Of a DNA stretch of 52,648 nt, positions 33,895-44,111 are shown one piece after another (the stretch's first letter is position 1; each line of letters begins with the position of its first letter). This DNA comes from Bacillus sp. FJAT-29790. GTDB lineage: Bacteria > Bacillota > Bacilli > Bacillales > Cytobacillaceae. The notes under the pieces were generated by a model. The model was not told the origin of the DNA. It saw nothing but the letters and a program-made list of their open reading frames with translations, and searched no databases. The stretch lies in assembly GCF_019039215.1 (NCBI RefSeq), contig NZ_JAHNZZ010000002.1, positions 73,048 through 125,695 of the forward strand. Direction: 5' to 3'. Both the position numbers and the translations under genes were made by a program.

Positions 33895-36800
33895 TTGGGC
33901 AATTTACTCAAAATTAGTTTGAAAAACACGGTAGCCATCATGATACTTGTTGTATTAGTGATAGCTGGCGGTGTTTATTCTACGAATAAAATAAAAGTAG
34001 AAACGTTTCCGAACGTATCATTTCCGGCTTTATTTGTACAAGCCGTTTATATGAATCACTCAGCAGCGGAGCTAGAAGAACAATTAACGAAGCCACTTGA
34101 GGATAGCATTAAACAACAAAGAGGATATGACACCTTATCAAGTACATCTAGCAATAATATGGCAAGCATATCCATTATGTATCCTTTTGGCACTGATATG
34201 GATGAACAGAAGGCAAAGCTTGAAGATGCTATGAATAAAGTAAAGCTGCCGGATGGTGCGAAGGTTGATATTTTACAATTTAATTCAGGTGCTATGCCTG
34301 TGTACGAGGTAGCGCTTGCTGAGAAGACCTCTGACCCTAATTTACAGAGCGCAATTGAAGACAATCTTGTGCCTTCACTTGAAAAAATCGAAGGTGTAGG
34401 AACTGTAAGTATTAAAGGGGAGAAAAAACAAAATGTCTCCATTGTCGTTGATCAAGAAAAAGCAAAACTATTAGGGATTACGTTACAAAACATAAAAGAT
34501 GCGATTCAAGCGAAGAATTATAAAGTTTCTCTTGGTCAAGTGAAAGATAATGGTACAAATATCCCGCTTGAGATGGAAGGGTCAATAAATAGGATAGATG
34601 ATTTGAAGGAAATTGAGGTTTCCGGAAATCAACTCAATGCAATGACAAATAGACAACCATCCTTGCCACAAGGATTTAAGGGTTCAGCTTCACAAGCTCA
34701 AAAAGTGAAGCTTTCAAACATAGCTAAGATCGATAGTGTAACTGAGCAGAGTGAAATATCCCGTTTTAATGGGAAAGAAAGCTTTTTATTGGCAATCACT
34801 AAAACACAGGATGCTAATACAGCAGAAGTAGTAAATAATGTGAAAGACAAAATTGACTCGTTTAAGAAAGAGCACGACTTCACATTATATACGGTTCAGG
34901 ACCAAGGAAAAGAAGTGGAAAAATCAATTTCCTCTCTTCTAAATGAAGGCAGATTTGGTGTATTATTTACGATTCTGGTCATTCTTCTTTTCTTAAGAAA
35001 CATTCGTGCAACATTGATCGCGATGATTTCTTTACCGGTCTCTATCCTGGCTACCATTGCATTATTAAATCAGTTTGATTACACCCTTAATATCATGACG
35101 CTTGGTGGATTGGCAGTTGCAATTGGCCGGATTGTTGATGACAGTATTGTTGTCATGGAAAATATCTTTCGTTGGCGCCAAGAGAAAGGGAAGGAGCTTA
35201 GTGTTAAACAAGCGGCTCTTCATGCGACAAAAGAGGTGCTTGGGGCGGTTACTTCCTCCACATTGGCAACACTTGTTGTGTTTTTGCCGCTTGCCTTTGT
35301 TAGCGGAATTATTGGTGAATTTTTCAGACCGTTTGCACTTTCAGTTGTATTTTCCATTTCAGTCTCTTTAATTGTCGCATTGTTTTTAATACCCGTATTA
35401 GGAAGTTCATTCTTTAAGAATATTAAGCATGTAGAAAAGAAAAGCAAGCTCGTAAATGTATATGAGAAACTTCTAAGAGCTTCATTAAATAAAAAACCGG
35501 CTGTCATTATTCTATCGATCGTTCTCTTATTCGGTTCATTGGCTCTCATACCGAAACTGGGTGTGGCATTCTTACCAGCAGGGGAATCGAGTGCGATTCA
35601 GGCTCAAGTTAAATTATCAAGTTCGCTAAGTATTGAAAAAACAGACCTTGTAGCAAAGGAAATTGAATCCTTTTTAGATGGAAAAGTGGAAATTGACCAC
35701 AGTCAAGTTTCTCTAGGGATGTCAAATAATCCAATGATGATGATGGAAGGAGGCAGTGATAATAATATCTTGTTTTATATTCAACTAAAAGATGGGCAAA
35801 AAGCCGATTTGTTGTTAGACGATTATCAAAAAAATATTCAGGATATTGTCCAAAAACAATATGAAGATGCGACTGTGACAGTGAGTGAAGTTCAGAATGA
35901 AGGCCCACCATCAGGTAATAGTGTGGATGTTCAGCTCTTTAGTTCTGATTTAAATAAGCTATCTGAAGCATCCAATCAAGTCGAAGCATTATTAAAGCAA
36001 AACAAGCATCTAAAAAATATTCAAAGTAACTTAAAAGATGAACAAACAAAATGGCGTCTTGTCATAAATGAGAATGGGAAAGAAGCAGACGTTCAGTTTA
36101 TTCAACTTATGCAAGCCATTAATGAGTATTTATGGCCTGTGACAGTAGGCGAATATGAATTGAATGGAAATGCGAAAGAAGTCACATTAAGCTATGATAA
36201 ACAAATAACGTCCAAAGATGATATAAACAATATCGAAATAAATACAGTGGCTGGCAGAAAAAAAGTGAGCGAAGTCGCTGACATTAAGGAATCAAAGGAC
36301 CCTGTAACGATTTACCATGAAGATGGAAAAACGCTTGCGAAAGTCTCTGCTGTTATTAAAGGGAATGACACAGCTAAAGTGACAAATGACGTCAAAAAAG
36401 ATATTGATTCTTTAACCCTGCCAAACGGAGTAGATGTATCGATCGGTGGCGGCATGGAAATGATCAATACCGGTTTTGCTGATTTAGGTATGGCGATGGG
36501 AGCGGCCATTGGGCTTGTTTTCCTTGTTCTAAGCGTCACATTTGGTGGAATATTGACACCACTTGTCATATTATCTTCTCTTATTTTTGTTCCAATTGGA
36601 GCGCTTGGCGGTTTATTAATTAGTGGACAATCATTGTCCATGAGTGCTCTAATCGGCATGCTGATGCTTATTGGGATTGTTGTGACGAATGCGGTTGTTT
36701 TACTAGATCGGGTGGAAAAGAACAGAATAAATGGAATGGAGCTGTTGGATGCTGTAATTGAAGCGGCTAAGACACGTTTGCGTCCGATTTTAATGACCGC

Positions 36801-36987
36801 TTTTGCAACCATCTTTGCCCTTATTCCACTGGCTCTGTCATCATCGACATCTGGTTTAATTTCAAAAGGATTAGCCGTAACAGTCATCGGCGGCTTAACC
36901 ACATCAACACTTTTAACACTTATATTTGTACCAGTTTTATATGCGACCGTAGGTAAGTATAGAAAGAATTTATCAACGGATCTTTAA
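33895..36987 (+). CDS. RND-family efflux pump (AcrB/SwrC-like)
   Basis: A 1030-residue inner-membrane transporter with the RND layout: a first transmembrane helix at the N-terminus, two large external loops and two bundles of five to six helices. The HAE-type motifs are present (GGLAVAIGRIVDDSIVVMEN near 400; IGMLMLIGIVVTNAVVLLDR near 915). In Bacillus the comparable SwrC (YerP) exports surfactin and other amphiphiles. TTG 33895, 7 bases behind AAGGAGA, is preferred over ATG 33874, which lacks a ribosome-binding site. No membrane-fusion protein gene is adjacent. The substrate is unknown. Confidence 0.9.
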   Translation: MGNLLKISLKNTVAIMILVVLVIAGGVYSTNKIKVETFPNVSFPALFVQAVYMNHSAAELEEQLTKPLEDSIKQQRGYDTLSSTSSNNMASISIMYPFGTDMDEQKAKLEDAMNKVKLPDGAKVDILQFNSGAMPVYEVALAEKTSDPNLQSAIEDNLVPSLEKIEGVGTVSIKGEKKQNVSIVVDQEKAKLLGITLQNIKDAIQAKNYKVSLGQVKDNGTNIPLEMEGSINRIDDLKEIEVSGNQLNAMTNRQPSLPQGFKGSASQAQKVKLSNIAKIDSVTEQSEISRFNGKESFLLAITKTQDANTAEVVNNVKDKIDSFKKEHDFTLYTVQDQGKEVEKSISSLLNEGRFGVLFTILVILLFLRNIRATLIAMISLPVSILATIALLNQFDYTLNIMTLGGLAVAIGRIVDDSIVVMENIFRWRQEKGKELSVKQAALHATKEVLGAVTSSTLATLVVFLPLAFVSGIIGEFFRPFALSVVFSISVSLIVALFLIPVLGSSFFKNIKHVEKKSKLVNVYEKLLRASLNKKPAVIILSIVLLFGSLALIPKLGVAFLPAGESSAIQAQVKLSSSLSIEKTDLVAKEIESFLDGKVEIDHSQVSLGMSNNPMMMMEGGSDNNILFYIQLKDGQKADLLLDDYQKNIQDIVQKQYEDATVTVSEVQNEGPPSGNSVDVQLFSSDLNKLSEASNQVEALLKQNKHLKNIQSNLKDEQTKWRLVINENGKEADVQFIQLMQAINEYLWPVTVGEYELNGNAKEVTLSYDKQITSKDDINNIEINTVAGRKKVSEVADIKESKDPVTIYHEDGKTLAKVSAVIKGNDTAKVTNDVKKDIDSLTLPNGVDVSIGGGMEMINTGFADLGMAMGAAIGLVFLVLSVTFGGILTPLVILSSLIFVPIGALGGLLISGQSLSMSALIGMLMLIGIVVTNAVVLLDRVEKNRINGMELLDAVIEAAKTRLRPILMTAFATIFALIPLALSSSTSGLISKGLAVTVIGGLTTSTLLTLIFVPVLYATVGKYRKNLSTDL

Positions 36988-37001
36988 GAATTTTTGGGCC
37001 T

Positions 37002-37042
37002 GCCCCCATTGCATGACACAATATGCAATGGGGGCGCCTTTT
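37002..37042 (+). terminator. Strong terminator after the RND pump gene
   Basis: GCCCCCATTGCAT (37002-37014) pairs perfectly with ATGCAATGGGGGC (37023-37035); GCC and a run of seven T follow. Confidence 0.88.
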
Positions 37043-37069
37043 TTTATGAACAAATACTTTATTCTTATA

Positions 37070-37296
37070 AGCTATTTTCGCATATATTATTGTTTTAGCC
37101 TTCAAAGTTTGCCCGTTGATTTCCGCTGCGGTCACTTGCTTTCCGCGGGGAGTGACGGGAGCCTCCTCGGCGTTACCGCCTGTGGGGTCTCCCGTTCCCT
37201 CTATTCCCGCAGGAGTCAAGTGCCCTCCGCTCCAATCAACTCAGATTATTAAATAAAAATTACATTATAAAAGCAACAAACTTGACGAAAGCAGCC
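37070..37296 (-). mobile_element. MITE copy 3 (reverse orientation, near-perfect target duplication)
   Basis: The full GC-rich core and both ends are present, in reverse orientation relative to copy 1. The left end has lost its first G (AGCTATTTTCG); the right end reads CGAAAGCAGCC. Flanks are TTCTTATA (37062-37069) and TTCTGATA (37297-37304), an 8-bp duplication with one mismatch. Confidence 0.8.
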
Positions 37297-37491
37297 TTCT
37301 GATATTATACGCTGTCACCAAAAATACATCTCAAGTCTTAGAATCGCTTACGCTTGCAGTCTATAGAAAGAAACGGATTTTTCGTGTATCTTTGTATATA
37401 AGAACCTTTTGTTTTTATTTCGAATTGAAACTTTGCTTTTGTTTCATACGTATATATATAAAGGATTTTTTAAGTCAGGAGTCGATTTGCG

Positions 37492-38148
37492 ATGAACCGT
37501 TTTTTAGCCTTTCTTGTCCGATCATTAATTACGATCTCAACGGCTGCCACTGTTTGGCTTGTGAGTTATTTTGCATTTAGCCAAACCTTTCTGCTTTCGG
37601 GCGTTATTTCCCTCGGTGGAGGGATTATTACGTATCGGATCACGGGAATGATTATGAAACATCGGTTTTTAAAAAAGCATCGTTTGACAAGAAAAGAATA
37701 TCAATATATTAAGAAAAATTTAGATGAAGCGAAACCGAAGATTTCACGATTGCATAAAGCACTACTCTCGATTCGTCATATTCCATCCTTGAAACAAAGA
37801 GTCGAGTTTATAAGAATCACGAAAAAAATCTACAGGCTAACGAGGAGTGAGCCGAAACGATTTTATCAAGCTGAGCGATTTTTCTTTTCCCATCTGGATT
37901 CGGCTGTTGAGCTATCGGAAAAATATGTGTTCCTATCCGCCCAGCCGAAAAAAACGTATGAGCTTGATCAATCTTTAAATGAAACCCGCCGTACGTTGGA
38001 GGAATTAACAGACTTGGTGGAGAAAGATTTATATCAAGTCATTTCGGATGATATTGATCAGCTTAATTTTGAAATTGATGTTGCAAAGCATTCGATAAAG
38101 ACGTTAAAGGATACGCGAATCAATGATGAAAGCAGGAGATTAAAATGA
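37492..38148 (+). CDS. xpaC: XpaC-like protein
   Basis: A 218-residue protein with an N-terminal pair of hydrophobic segments (about 5-30 and 33-52) followed by a long helical, charged domain. The order xpaC-like then TelA-like is as in the xpaC-yaaN pair of Bacillus subtilis. XpaC was named for hydrolysis of a chromogenic phosphate ester; its cellular job is unknown. The C-terminus overlaps the next ORF by 4 bases (ATGA), so the two proteins are made together and may interact. Confidence 0.78.
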   Translation: MNRFLAFLVRSLITISTAATVWLVSYFAFSQTFLLSGVISLGGGIITYRITGMIMKHRFLKKHRLTRKEYQYIKKNLDEAKPKISRLHKALLSIRHIPSLKQRVEFIRITKKIYRLTRSEPKRFYQAERFFFSHLDSAVELSEKYVFLSAQPKKTYELDQSLNETRRTLEELTDLVEKDLYQVISDDIDQLNFEIDVAKHSIKTLKDTRINDESRRLK

Positions 38149-39320
38149 GTGAACACAATCCATCCCTGTTGAAAAATACAAATCAAGCAAATTTAATGGA
38201 CGATTTACTTTCCAATCCGTTTGGGGACAAACAAGAGCTACCTAGTCTATCGGTAAAAGAAGAAAAACCGGTCAAGCTCATTGATGTGATTCCGGAGGAA
38301 AACAGAGTAAAGGCTTATCAGCTTGCTGAACAAATTGACCCGAAAAACCATCAGGCGATGATTTCCTATGGTACTCCGGCGCAGTCAAAATTATTATCAT
38401 TCTCTCATACGATGCTCGAACACGTCCAAAAGAAAGATATTGGCGAAGTAGGGGAGATCATCAGTGACTTAATGAAGAAATTTAACGAGGTGAATCCGGA
38501 TGACTTGAATGCTGACCCGCCGTCCTTCCTCGCCCGTATGTTCGGAAGACTCTCAGGCTCTGTTCAAGAGGTACTGTCCAAATATCAGAAAACAGGTGCA
38601 CAGATCGACCGAATCAGTGTGAAATTGGACCGCAGTAAAAACATCCTTTTATCGGATGTTGTCATGCTTGAAAAACTATATGAAAATAATAAAGAGTATT
38701 TCCATGCCTTAAATATTTATATCGCAGCAGGTGAAATCAAGCTTGAAGAATTGCATCAAATAACCATTCCAGCGCTAAAGAAAGCGGCCCAAGAATCGAA
38801 TGATCAAATGAAGTTCCAAGAAGTGAATGACATGATTCAATTTGCCGATCGTCTGGACAAACGTCTGTATGATCTGAAATTAAGCCGTGAAATTACGGTT
38901 CAAAGCGCACCGCAAATTCGCCTGATTCAAAATACAAACCAAGCCCTTGTTGAAAAAATTCAGTCGTCGATCATGACGGCCATTCCGCTCTGGAAAAACC
39001 AGGTGGCGATTGCATTGACACTAATAAGGCAGCGGCATGCAGTGGAGGCGCAGAAGCAGGTTTCAAAAACAACGAATGAGCTTTTGTTGAAAAATGCTGA
39101 AATGCTAAAGGCAAATACGATTGAGACAGCAAGGGAAAATGAACGTGGACTTGTTGATATTGAAACATTGAAGAAAACGCAGGAAAATTTAATTTCCACC
39201 CTTGAGGAGACACTTAGGATTCAGGAAGAAGGAAGAAGCAAACGCCGTCAAGCGGAGTTTGATCTGGCAACGATGGAAAGTGAATTGAGGCAGAAATTAT
39301 TAGAGATTAAAGGAGAATAA
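38145..39320 (+). CDS. yaaN: TelA-family protein (toxic anion resistance, YaaN-like)
   Basis: A 391-residue, mostly alpha-helical TelA family protein. [11 protein letters not shown] near the start, [11 protein letters not shown] near 124-134 and a long coiled-coil C-terminal half ([20 protein letters not shown]) are visible. TelA proteins are linked to tellurite, bacteriocin and envelope-stress resistance. It is coupled to xpaC. A TerD/TerB fusion, a different tellurite-family protein, lies about 8 kb away, but there is no sign of co-transcription. Confidence 0.87.
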   Translation: MSEHNPSLLKNTNQANLMDDLLSNPFGDKQELPSLSVKEEKPVKLIDVIPEENRVKAYQLAEQIDPKNHQAMISYGTPAQSKLLSFSHTMLEHVQKKDIGEVGEIISDLMKKFNEVNPDDLNADPPSFLARMFGRLSGSVQEVLSKYQKTGAQIDRISVKLDRSKNILLSDVVMLEKLYENNKEYFHALNIYIAAGEIKLEELHQITIPALKKAAQESNDQMKFQEVNDMIQFADRLDKRLYDLKLSREITVQSAPQIRLIQNTNQALVEKIQSSIMTAIPLWKNQVAIALTLIRQRHAVEAQKQVSKTTNELLLKNAEMLKANTIETARENERGLVDIETLKKTQENLISTLEETLRIQEEGRSKRRQAEFDLATMESELRQKLLEIKGE

Positions 39321-39326
39321 TTATAG

Positions 39327-39372
39327 AAAAAAGCTTTAATTAATCAACTGTTAGATTAATTAAAGCTTTTTC
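39327..39372. terminator. Bidirectional terminator between yaaN and the PAS kinase
   Basis: AAAAAAGCTTTAATTAATC pairs with GATTAATTAAAGCTTTTTC over 18 bases, with T-runs on both strands. It serves both convergent genes. Confidence 0.88.
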
Positions 39373-39389
39373 TGTAGAGTGATAATGGA

Positions 39390-41039
39390 TTATCCAATAG
39401 CTGCCGTGTTCGGTTTGGCTGCCGGGAATTTGATTCGTACTTCTGTTCCTTTTTTTAATGCACTGTTAAACTGAATCGTACCATTATGCGATTGGACGAT
39501 TTTAAAGCTAACAGTAAGGCCAAGCCCTGTTCCTTTTTCTTTGGAAGAATAGAAAGGCTCGCCAATTTTTTCTAAGCGTTCTTGGGAGATTCCGCATCCT
39601 TCATCTTTGACTGTAATAAAGATCCCAGCCATTTCTTCAGATTTTACACAAACGGTAACAATTCCGCCGTTTGATGAAGCTTCGATGGCATTTTTAATGA
39701 TATTAATAAATAATTGCTTCAATTGGCTAGGTTCACAGTCAACTAAGTACTCCTGCTTTTCAAAGATAAACTCGATTTGAACATCGTGCAAACTTGCCTC
39801 TGTTTTTAGTAAGGAAATGACATCGAATAATATGGTTTGGACATCAGCTTGTTTAAACTTGATTTGCTGGGGTTTCGCCAAGAGCAGGAGTTCGCCGACA
39901 ATATGATTAATTCGATTTAGTTCATCAAGCATGATTTTATGGTAGAATTGATGTTTTTCATCCTCCATTTGGAGAAGTTGGGCGAAGCCGATTAGTGATG
40001 TAAGAGGGTTTCGGATCTCATGTGCTACACTTGCTGCCAATTCTCCTACAACCGATAATTTTTCTGTCCTTCTAAGGCGTTCTTCTGTCTGTCTGAGCAG
40101 TGTGACATCCTTCCCATAGCCGATGATCCCATCGATTTTTCCATTTACAATGATTGGGAGTGATGTACATTGCAGTGTAATCGCATCTCCATTTTTATGA
40201 CTGATCTGAAGTTCATAGCTTTGTGAGCAGCTATTACTCATTATATTAGTAATGGACTGTAAAACAATGTTTTGGTAATGTACCGGAAGGATGTCCTTGA
40301 TATTTTTTCCAATTGCCTCATTCGTTTCATAGCCAGTGACTGTTTTGAATTGAGGATTGACATTAGTGATGAGCCCATCCAAATTAATCATATAAACAAT
40401 TTCTGGATTATATTCAAATAGCGATTTATATTGTTGTCTGCTTTTTATCAGCAGGTTTTCAACAATCTTTTTTTCGGTAATATCCCTCCCGATGATCACC
40501 AACCCTTTCCGGCTGCCATCAGCATGAAAGAGAGGAACTTTAATGGTATCAAAGGTTTTTTCAGATCCGTCTGGTAAAGGAATGACTTCTTCGATATGGG
40601 TAATACCGCCATTTTTCCATGTGTTCTCGTCAGACGTTTCACAGTATATGAGTGCATCCCTGTAAAACTCTGTAAACTCCGCAAGTTCAGAATCCTTTTT
40701 TCCTCGGTAATCAACATTTTCAAGCTGAAATAATTTTAAACCAAATTCGTTGGCTTCTATCCATCTGCCTTCTCCATCTTTAAAATTCACAAAATCCACC
40801 ATTGAGTTAATAAGGGTAGACAGACGTTTTTCTTCCTTCTTCGTTACGTCCAATTCTTCTGTCTTGTTTTTCCAAGAATAAAATAGCCATCCTGTGGCGA
40901 AAATATACAGTAGTTCTTTCATCCTTTCGAGAAATAGGATAAAAGTTGAAGGTTCGAATAGGCTAAGGAGCATGTGTGTTCCAAAAAACCAAATGATGCT
41001 AATGATAAAATATAGAAAAAATAGCTTTTTTTTGTTCAT
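39390..41039 (-). CDS. PAS-domain membrane histidine kinase (sporulation-kinase-like)
   Basis: A 549-residue kinase with two hydrophobic segments at the N-terminus (about 5-25 and 30-57), two PAS/PAC domains (about 70-195 and 205-320), the H-box SVAHEIRNPLTSLIGF (phospho-His about 343) and an ATPase domain (IIKNAIEASSNGG, EGCGISQERLEKIGEPFYSSKEKGTGLGL). The layout matches Bacillus KinA/KinE-type orphan kinases that feed the Spo0 phosphorelay. No response regulator is adjacent. The ATG at 41039 is preceded by AGGAG at about 12 bases. Confidence 0.87.
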   Translation of the reverse strand: MNKKKLFFLYFIISIIWFFGTHMLLSLFEPSTFILFLERMKELLYIFATGWLFYSWKNKTEELDVTKKEEKRLSTLINSMVDFVNFKDGEGRWIEANEFGLKLFQLENVDYRGKKDSELAEFTEFYRDALIYCETSDENTWKNGGITHIEEVIPLPDGSEKTFDTIKVPLFHADGSRKGLVIIGRDITEKKIVENLLIKSRQQYKSLFEYNPEIVYMINLDGLITNVNPQFKTVTGYETNEAIGKNIKDILPVHYQNIVLQSITNIMSNSCSQSYELQISHKNGDAITLQCTSLPIIVNGKIDGIIGYGKDVTLLRQTEERLRRTEKLSVVGELAASVAHEIRNPLTSLIGFAQLLQMEDEKHQFYHKIMLDELNRINHIVGELLLLAKPQQIKFKQADVQTILFDVISLLKTEASLHDVQIEFIFEKQEYLVDCEPSQLKQLFINIIKNAIEASSNGGIVTVCVKSEEMAGIFITVKDEGCGISQERLEKIGEPFYSSKEKGTGLGLTVSFKIVQSHNGTIQFNSALKKGTEVRIKFPAAKPNTAAIG

Positions 41040-41266
41040 TGTTTTTAGTAACTCCTATTCTATTCCTTATGGAAAAGGAGTGGAAATTCCCTTTTCATCC
41101 ACAGAAATGAATCGTATTTGAAACGAAAATCATTGTTGTTTTTATTGTATAATAATATCGAACCATTCAATAGATAATAAGTTTATCTTTATATTAAGTG
41201 CAGATTAATAATAGATAAAGCCTTTTCCCCATATTCATAGAAAAACCCCCTGTTAAGGAGAGAGAC

Positions 41267-41497
41267 ATGTACTTGACCATTAAAGAAACAGCCGACTTCT
41301 TATCTTATCCGGAATCATACGTGGAAAGCTTGATTCAGCAAAAGCGAATACGCGCCATTTATGACGGAGAGCAGTTTTTAATCAATAAGGAGCAATTTAC
41401 TACCCATTTAAAACAAACAGAAAAATATAAAGAGCTTGTAGAAGAATTTATCAATGAACCAATTCCCGAAGATTTGGATGTGAGGGACGAGGATTAG
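41267..41497 (+). CDS. Small excisionase-like helix-turn-helix protein
   Basis: A 76-residue protein. MYLTIKETADFLSYPESYVESLIQQKRIRAIYDGEQFLINKEQF is a winged HTH of the excisionase/MerR-like (HTH_17) type. The tail is acidic. No integrase, att site or phage gene is near, so this is probably a chromosomal regulator, not a true excisionase. ATG 41267 follows AAGGAGAGAG. Targets unknown. Confidence 0.75.
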   Translation: MYLTIKETADFLSYPESYVESLIQQKRIRAIYDGEQFLINKEQFTTHLKQTEKYKELVEEFINEPIPEDLDVRDED

Positions 41498-41651
41498 GGG
41501 GAACACCTGATAAGTTTTTTTTGACGTTTCAACTATATTCCTTTCCTATTCTATCTATGCAAATTTGGATTAAATCACATTATTTTACAATTACTATTAA
41601 TTTATATAAAATATAAATTAGTAAAAATTGCATAAAAAGGAGAGGATTTCT

Positions 41652-42212
41652 ATGTTTGATATTACAGTAATTGGTGCGGGTCCGGCTGGTGCAAGTGCTG
41701 CGTTATTTGCTGCTAAAGCAGGGAAAAAGGTACTCGTGATTGATAATGAAAAAAGTATTACAAAAAAGGCGTGGCTAGAGAATCATTATGGAGTGTTGGA
41801 GATTACTGGACCTGATTTAGTGGAAATCGGCAAAAAACAGGCAAGTAAATTTGGCGCAGAGCTGATAGAAGGAACAGTAGAAAATATTGAGAAGTCAGGT
41901 TCAGGTTTTACCGTTCAGACTGTTAATGAGAACTATGAATCCCATCACGTTATTTTCGCTACTGGTCTATTAACAGACCTTGCCGAAAAAATTGGTTTAA
42001 AAACAAAGCCGGGAACGGAACCACGAATTAAGACTGTTTTAGCTGTTGATGAAAATGGGAAAACGAATATTGAAGGCATCTGGGCAGCTGGCACAATCGC
42101 AGGAGTAAGTGTGCATACAATTATTACAGCAGGGGATGGAGCGAAAGTTGCCATCAATGTAATCAGTGAGATAAATGGCGAACGGTATGTTGACCATGAT
42201 CTATTAAAATAA
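41652..42212 (+). CDS. Short FAD-dependent oxidoreductase (thioredoxin-reductase-like, lacks the NADPH domain)
   Basis: A 186-residue flavoprotein. The FAD-binding motif GAGPAGASAALFAAKAGKKVLVID is at about 7-30; ATGLLTD and the C-terminal GIWAAGTIAGVSVHTIITAGDGAKVA close the FAD fold. True thioredoxin reductases have about 310 residues, with a CxxC and an NADPH domain; both are absent here. It may need a partner or be a flavin-binding redox sensor. ATG 41652 follows AAAAGGAGAGG; the reading frame upstream has no ribosome-binding site. The ORF is complete and shows no frameshift. Confidence 0.8.
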   Translation: MFDITVIGAGPAGASAALFAAKAGKKVLVIDNEKSITKKAWLENHYGVLEITGPDLVEIGKKQASKFGAELIEGTVENIEKSGSGFTVQTVNENYESHHVIFATGLLTDLAEKIGLKTKPGTEPRIKTVLAVDENGKTNIEGIWAAGTIAGVSVHTIITAGDGAKVAINVISEINGERYVDHDLLK

Positions 42213-42230
42213 TTTTTGAAGAAATACAAG

Positions 42231-42273
42231 AAGGTCAGTATCTACCCGTAAAGGGTGGAAGCTGGCCTTTTTG
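42231..42273 (+). terminator. Terminator after the FAD protein gene
   Basis: AAGGTCAG pairs with CTGGCCTT, with an inner stem ACCC/GGGT, followed by a TTTTTG run. Confidence 0.75.
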
Positions 42274-42473
42274 TATGGAAAAGCATTTGAAATTTTGCTT
42301 GATCCCTCCACAATTTTGTATTCATGCATAAAGTCTTATGCTTTTAGTCCTTGTTATCTTAAAAATGCTAGTAAATAGAAAATTAAGACTATTAGTAAAT
42401 AGTAGGAAAGGATCTTATTTAATATTTAGAATAATATAAAATTAGTAGAGAAACCATATTGAGGAGGGATTCT

Positions 42474-43874
42474 GTGAAGAAACCAATTTTATCATTAGCT
42501 CTTGCTACAACATTAACATTTGGAGCAATCGGCTCTCAGGCTGTTTTTGCAAAGCCTATCGAAGTGATGCAAAATCAGCCGGTAAAAGTTTTTGATCATA
42601 AGGTGTTCGATAAGATTAATGTGGAAAATATTTATAACAATATCGCCCATCTATCCCAAACACCAAGGGTCGCGGGAACTGAGGCAGAAGATAAGGCTGT
42701 ACAGTATATTAAGAAGCAGTTTGAATCTTACGGGTATGAAACAGAAATCCAACCGTTTACTTTCTACGGCTATACACCACCACATACGATTGATCTGGCT
42801 GTTAATGGCTACAACGGCAGCCTTGAACCAACTTCTTTTACATACACGGTAAGTGGAAATGTTTCTGGTGAGCTTGTATATGTTGGTTTAGGTACAAAAT
42901 CTGAACTTCAAAATAAGGATCTGACTGATAAAATTGCACTTATTAAACGTGGGGACATTACCTTTGGTGAGAAAGTGTTAAATGCTGCAGAAAAGGGAGC
43001 AGCAGGGGTTATCATTTTCAACAATGCTGCTGGAGCGTTAAATGGGACACTAGGAGAGACGAATGACAAATATGTGCCGGCTGTTTCTCTAACAAAGGCG
43101 GAAGGCGATGAGATAGCAGCTAAATTAGAAAGTGGCGAAAAATTATCTGCGTCTTTAAAAATTGAAGGTGCATTTGCGGGCGAAAGTACTTCCCATAATG
43201 TGATTGCAACGAAAAAGCCTACCAATAATAAGAAAGATACAAATAATATTATCGTAGTGGGTGCTCACCATGACTCAGTTGCTGGAGCACCGGGAGCAAA
43301 TGATGACGCATCAGGAACGGCGATGACGCTTGAGCTTGCGCGAGTATTTAAAAATGTGCCGACTGATACAGAAGTTCGTTTCATTACATTTGGTGCAGAG
43401 GAGCTTGGTCTGATTGGTTCAACACATTATGTTGATAATCTATCAGATGATGAAATCGACCGCACAATTGCCAACTTTAACCTTGATATGGTAGGAAGTA
43501 GAGATGCTGGAGATCTAATCATGCTTACACTTGATGGAAAGCCTAACCTAGTGACGGAGCTTGGTCAAGCTTCAAGTGCAAGGCTAAACGGTGAGGCTAC
43601 GCCATATGGACAAGGTGGACGAAGCGACCATGTTCCATTTGCAGAAGCGGGAATCCCGGCCGCATTATTTATCCATGACCCATCCGAGCCATGGTACCAT
43701 ACGCCAGAAGATTCGATTGATAAAATAAGCAAAGAAAAGCTTCAGGATGTAGCGGAAATTGTTGGGGCAGCGGTTTATGAACAAGCACGTTTTGACAATA
43801 TGGGGCCAAAACCGAAAAAAGTGAAAAAGGTAAAGGCGGATAAACAATTTTATCACGAGCAAGATGTAAGATAA
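42474..43874 (+). CDS. Secreted M28-family zinc aminopeptidase with PA domain
   Basis: A 466-residue exported protein. The signal peptide (MKKPILSLALATTLTFGAIG) likely ends after AVFA at 26. A PA domain spans about 125-220. The M28 catalytic domain has zinc ligands His265, Asp277, Glu310, Asp338 and His409 (GAHHDS, NDDASG, FGAEELG, NLDMVG, YHTPED). The family includes Bacillus YwaD/BSAP aminopeptidase, which releases N-terminal amino acids from peptides outside the cell. GTG 42474 is the start, behind GAGGAGGG; an in-frame TTG at 42459 overlaps that site. Confidence 0.92.
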   Translation: MKKPILSLALATTLTFGAIGSQAVFAKPIEVMQNQPVKVFDHKVFDKINVENIYNNIAHLSQTPRVAGTEAEDKAVQYIKKQFESYGYETEIQPFTFYGYTPPHTIDLAVNGYNGSLEPTSFTYTVSGNVSGELVYVGLGTKSELQNKDLTDKIALIKRGDITFGEKVLNAAEKGAAGVIIFNNAAGALNGTLGETNDKYVPAVSLTKAEGDEIAAKLESGEKLSASLKIEGAFAGESTSHNVIATKKPTNNKKDTNNIIVVGAHHDSVAGAPGANDDASGTAMTLELARVFKNVPTDTEVRFITFGAEELGLIGSTHYVDNLSDDEIDRTIANFNLDMVGSRDAGDLIMLTLDGKPNLVTELGQASSARLNGEATPYGQGGRSDHVPFAEAGIPAALFIHDPSEPWYHTPEDSIDKISKEKLQDVAEIVGAAVYEQARFDNMGPKPKKVKKVKADKQFYHEQDVR

Positions 43875-43885
43875 TGCAAATAATG

Positions 43886-43925
43886 GCCAGTCCCCTACTA
43901 TTTTAATAGTGGGGACTGGCTTTTG
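43886..43925 (+). terminator. Strong terminator after the aminopeptidase gene
   Basis: GCCAGTCCCC plus ACTATT pairs with AATAGT plus GGGGACTGGC (one bulged T), followed by TTTTGTTTT. Confidence 0.87.
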
Positions 43926-44111
43926 TTTTCTTCAATATTTAGGAAAAAAAGGTATAATAAAAGAAAGAAGCGGGTAAATGATTAATTTAAATGCCATTTA
44001 GTTGCCAATCAGGCTGGTACGGGTTTAATATATTCATACTTAGTTAGTTAATTCTTGTCTGAATTTATTTTGAATTTAGATAAATATCGTTATTTCTTAG
44101 GAGGCATAAAA

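Noticed and set aside
36312..36902. 196-codon reading frame antisense to the RND pump gene
   Set aside because: Long only because of the codon bias of the pump gene; composition is low-complexity and not protein-like.
36920..37252. Overlapping reading frames on both strands at MITE copy 3
   Set aside because: Both are repeat-derived and one also runs through the RND terminator hairpin.
41267..41497. Prophage excisionase marking an integrated element
   Set aside because: No integrase, att repeats or other phage genes nearby; small HTH_17 proteins are also ordinary chromosomal regulators.
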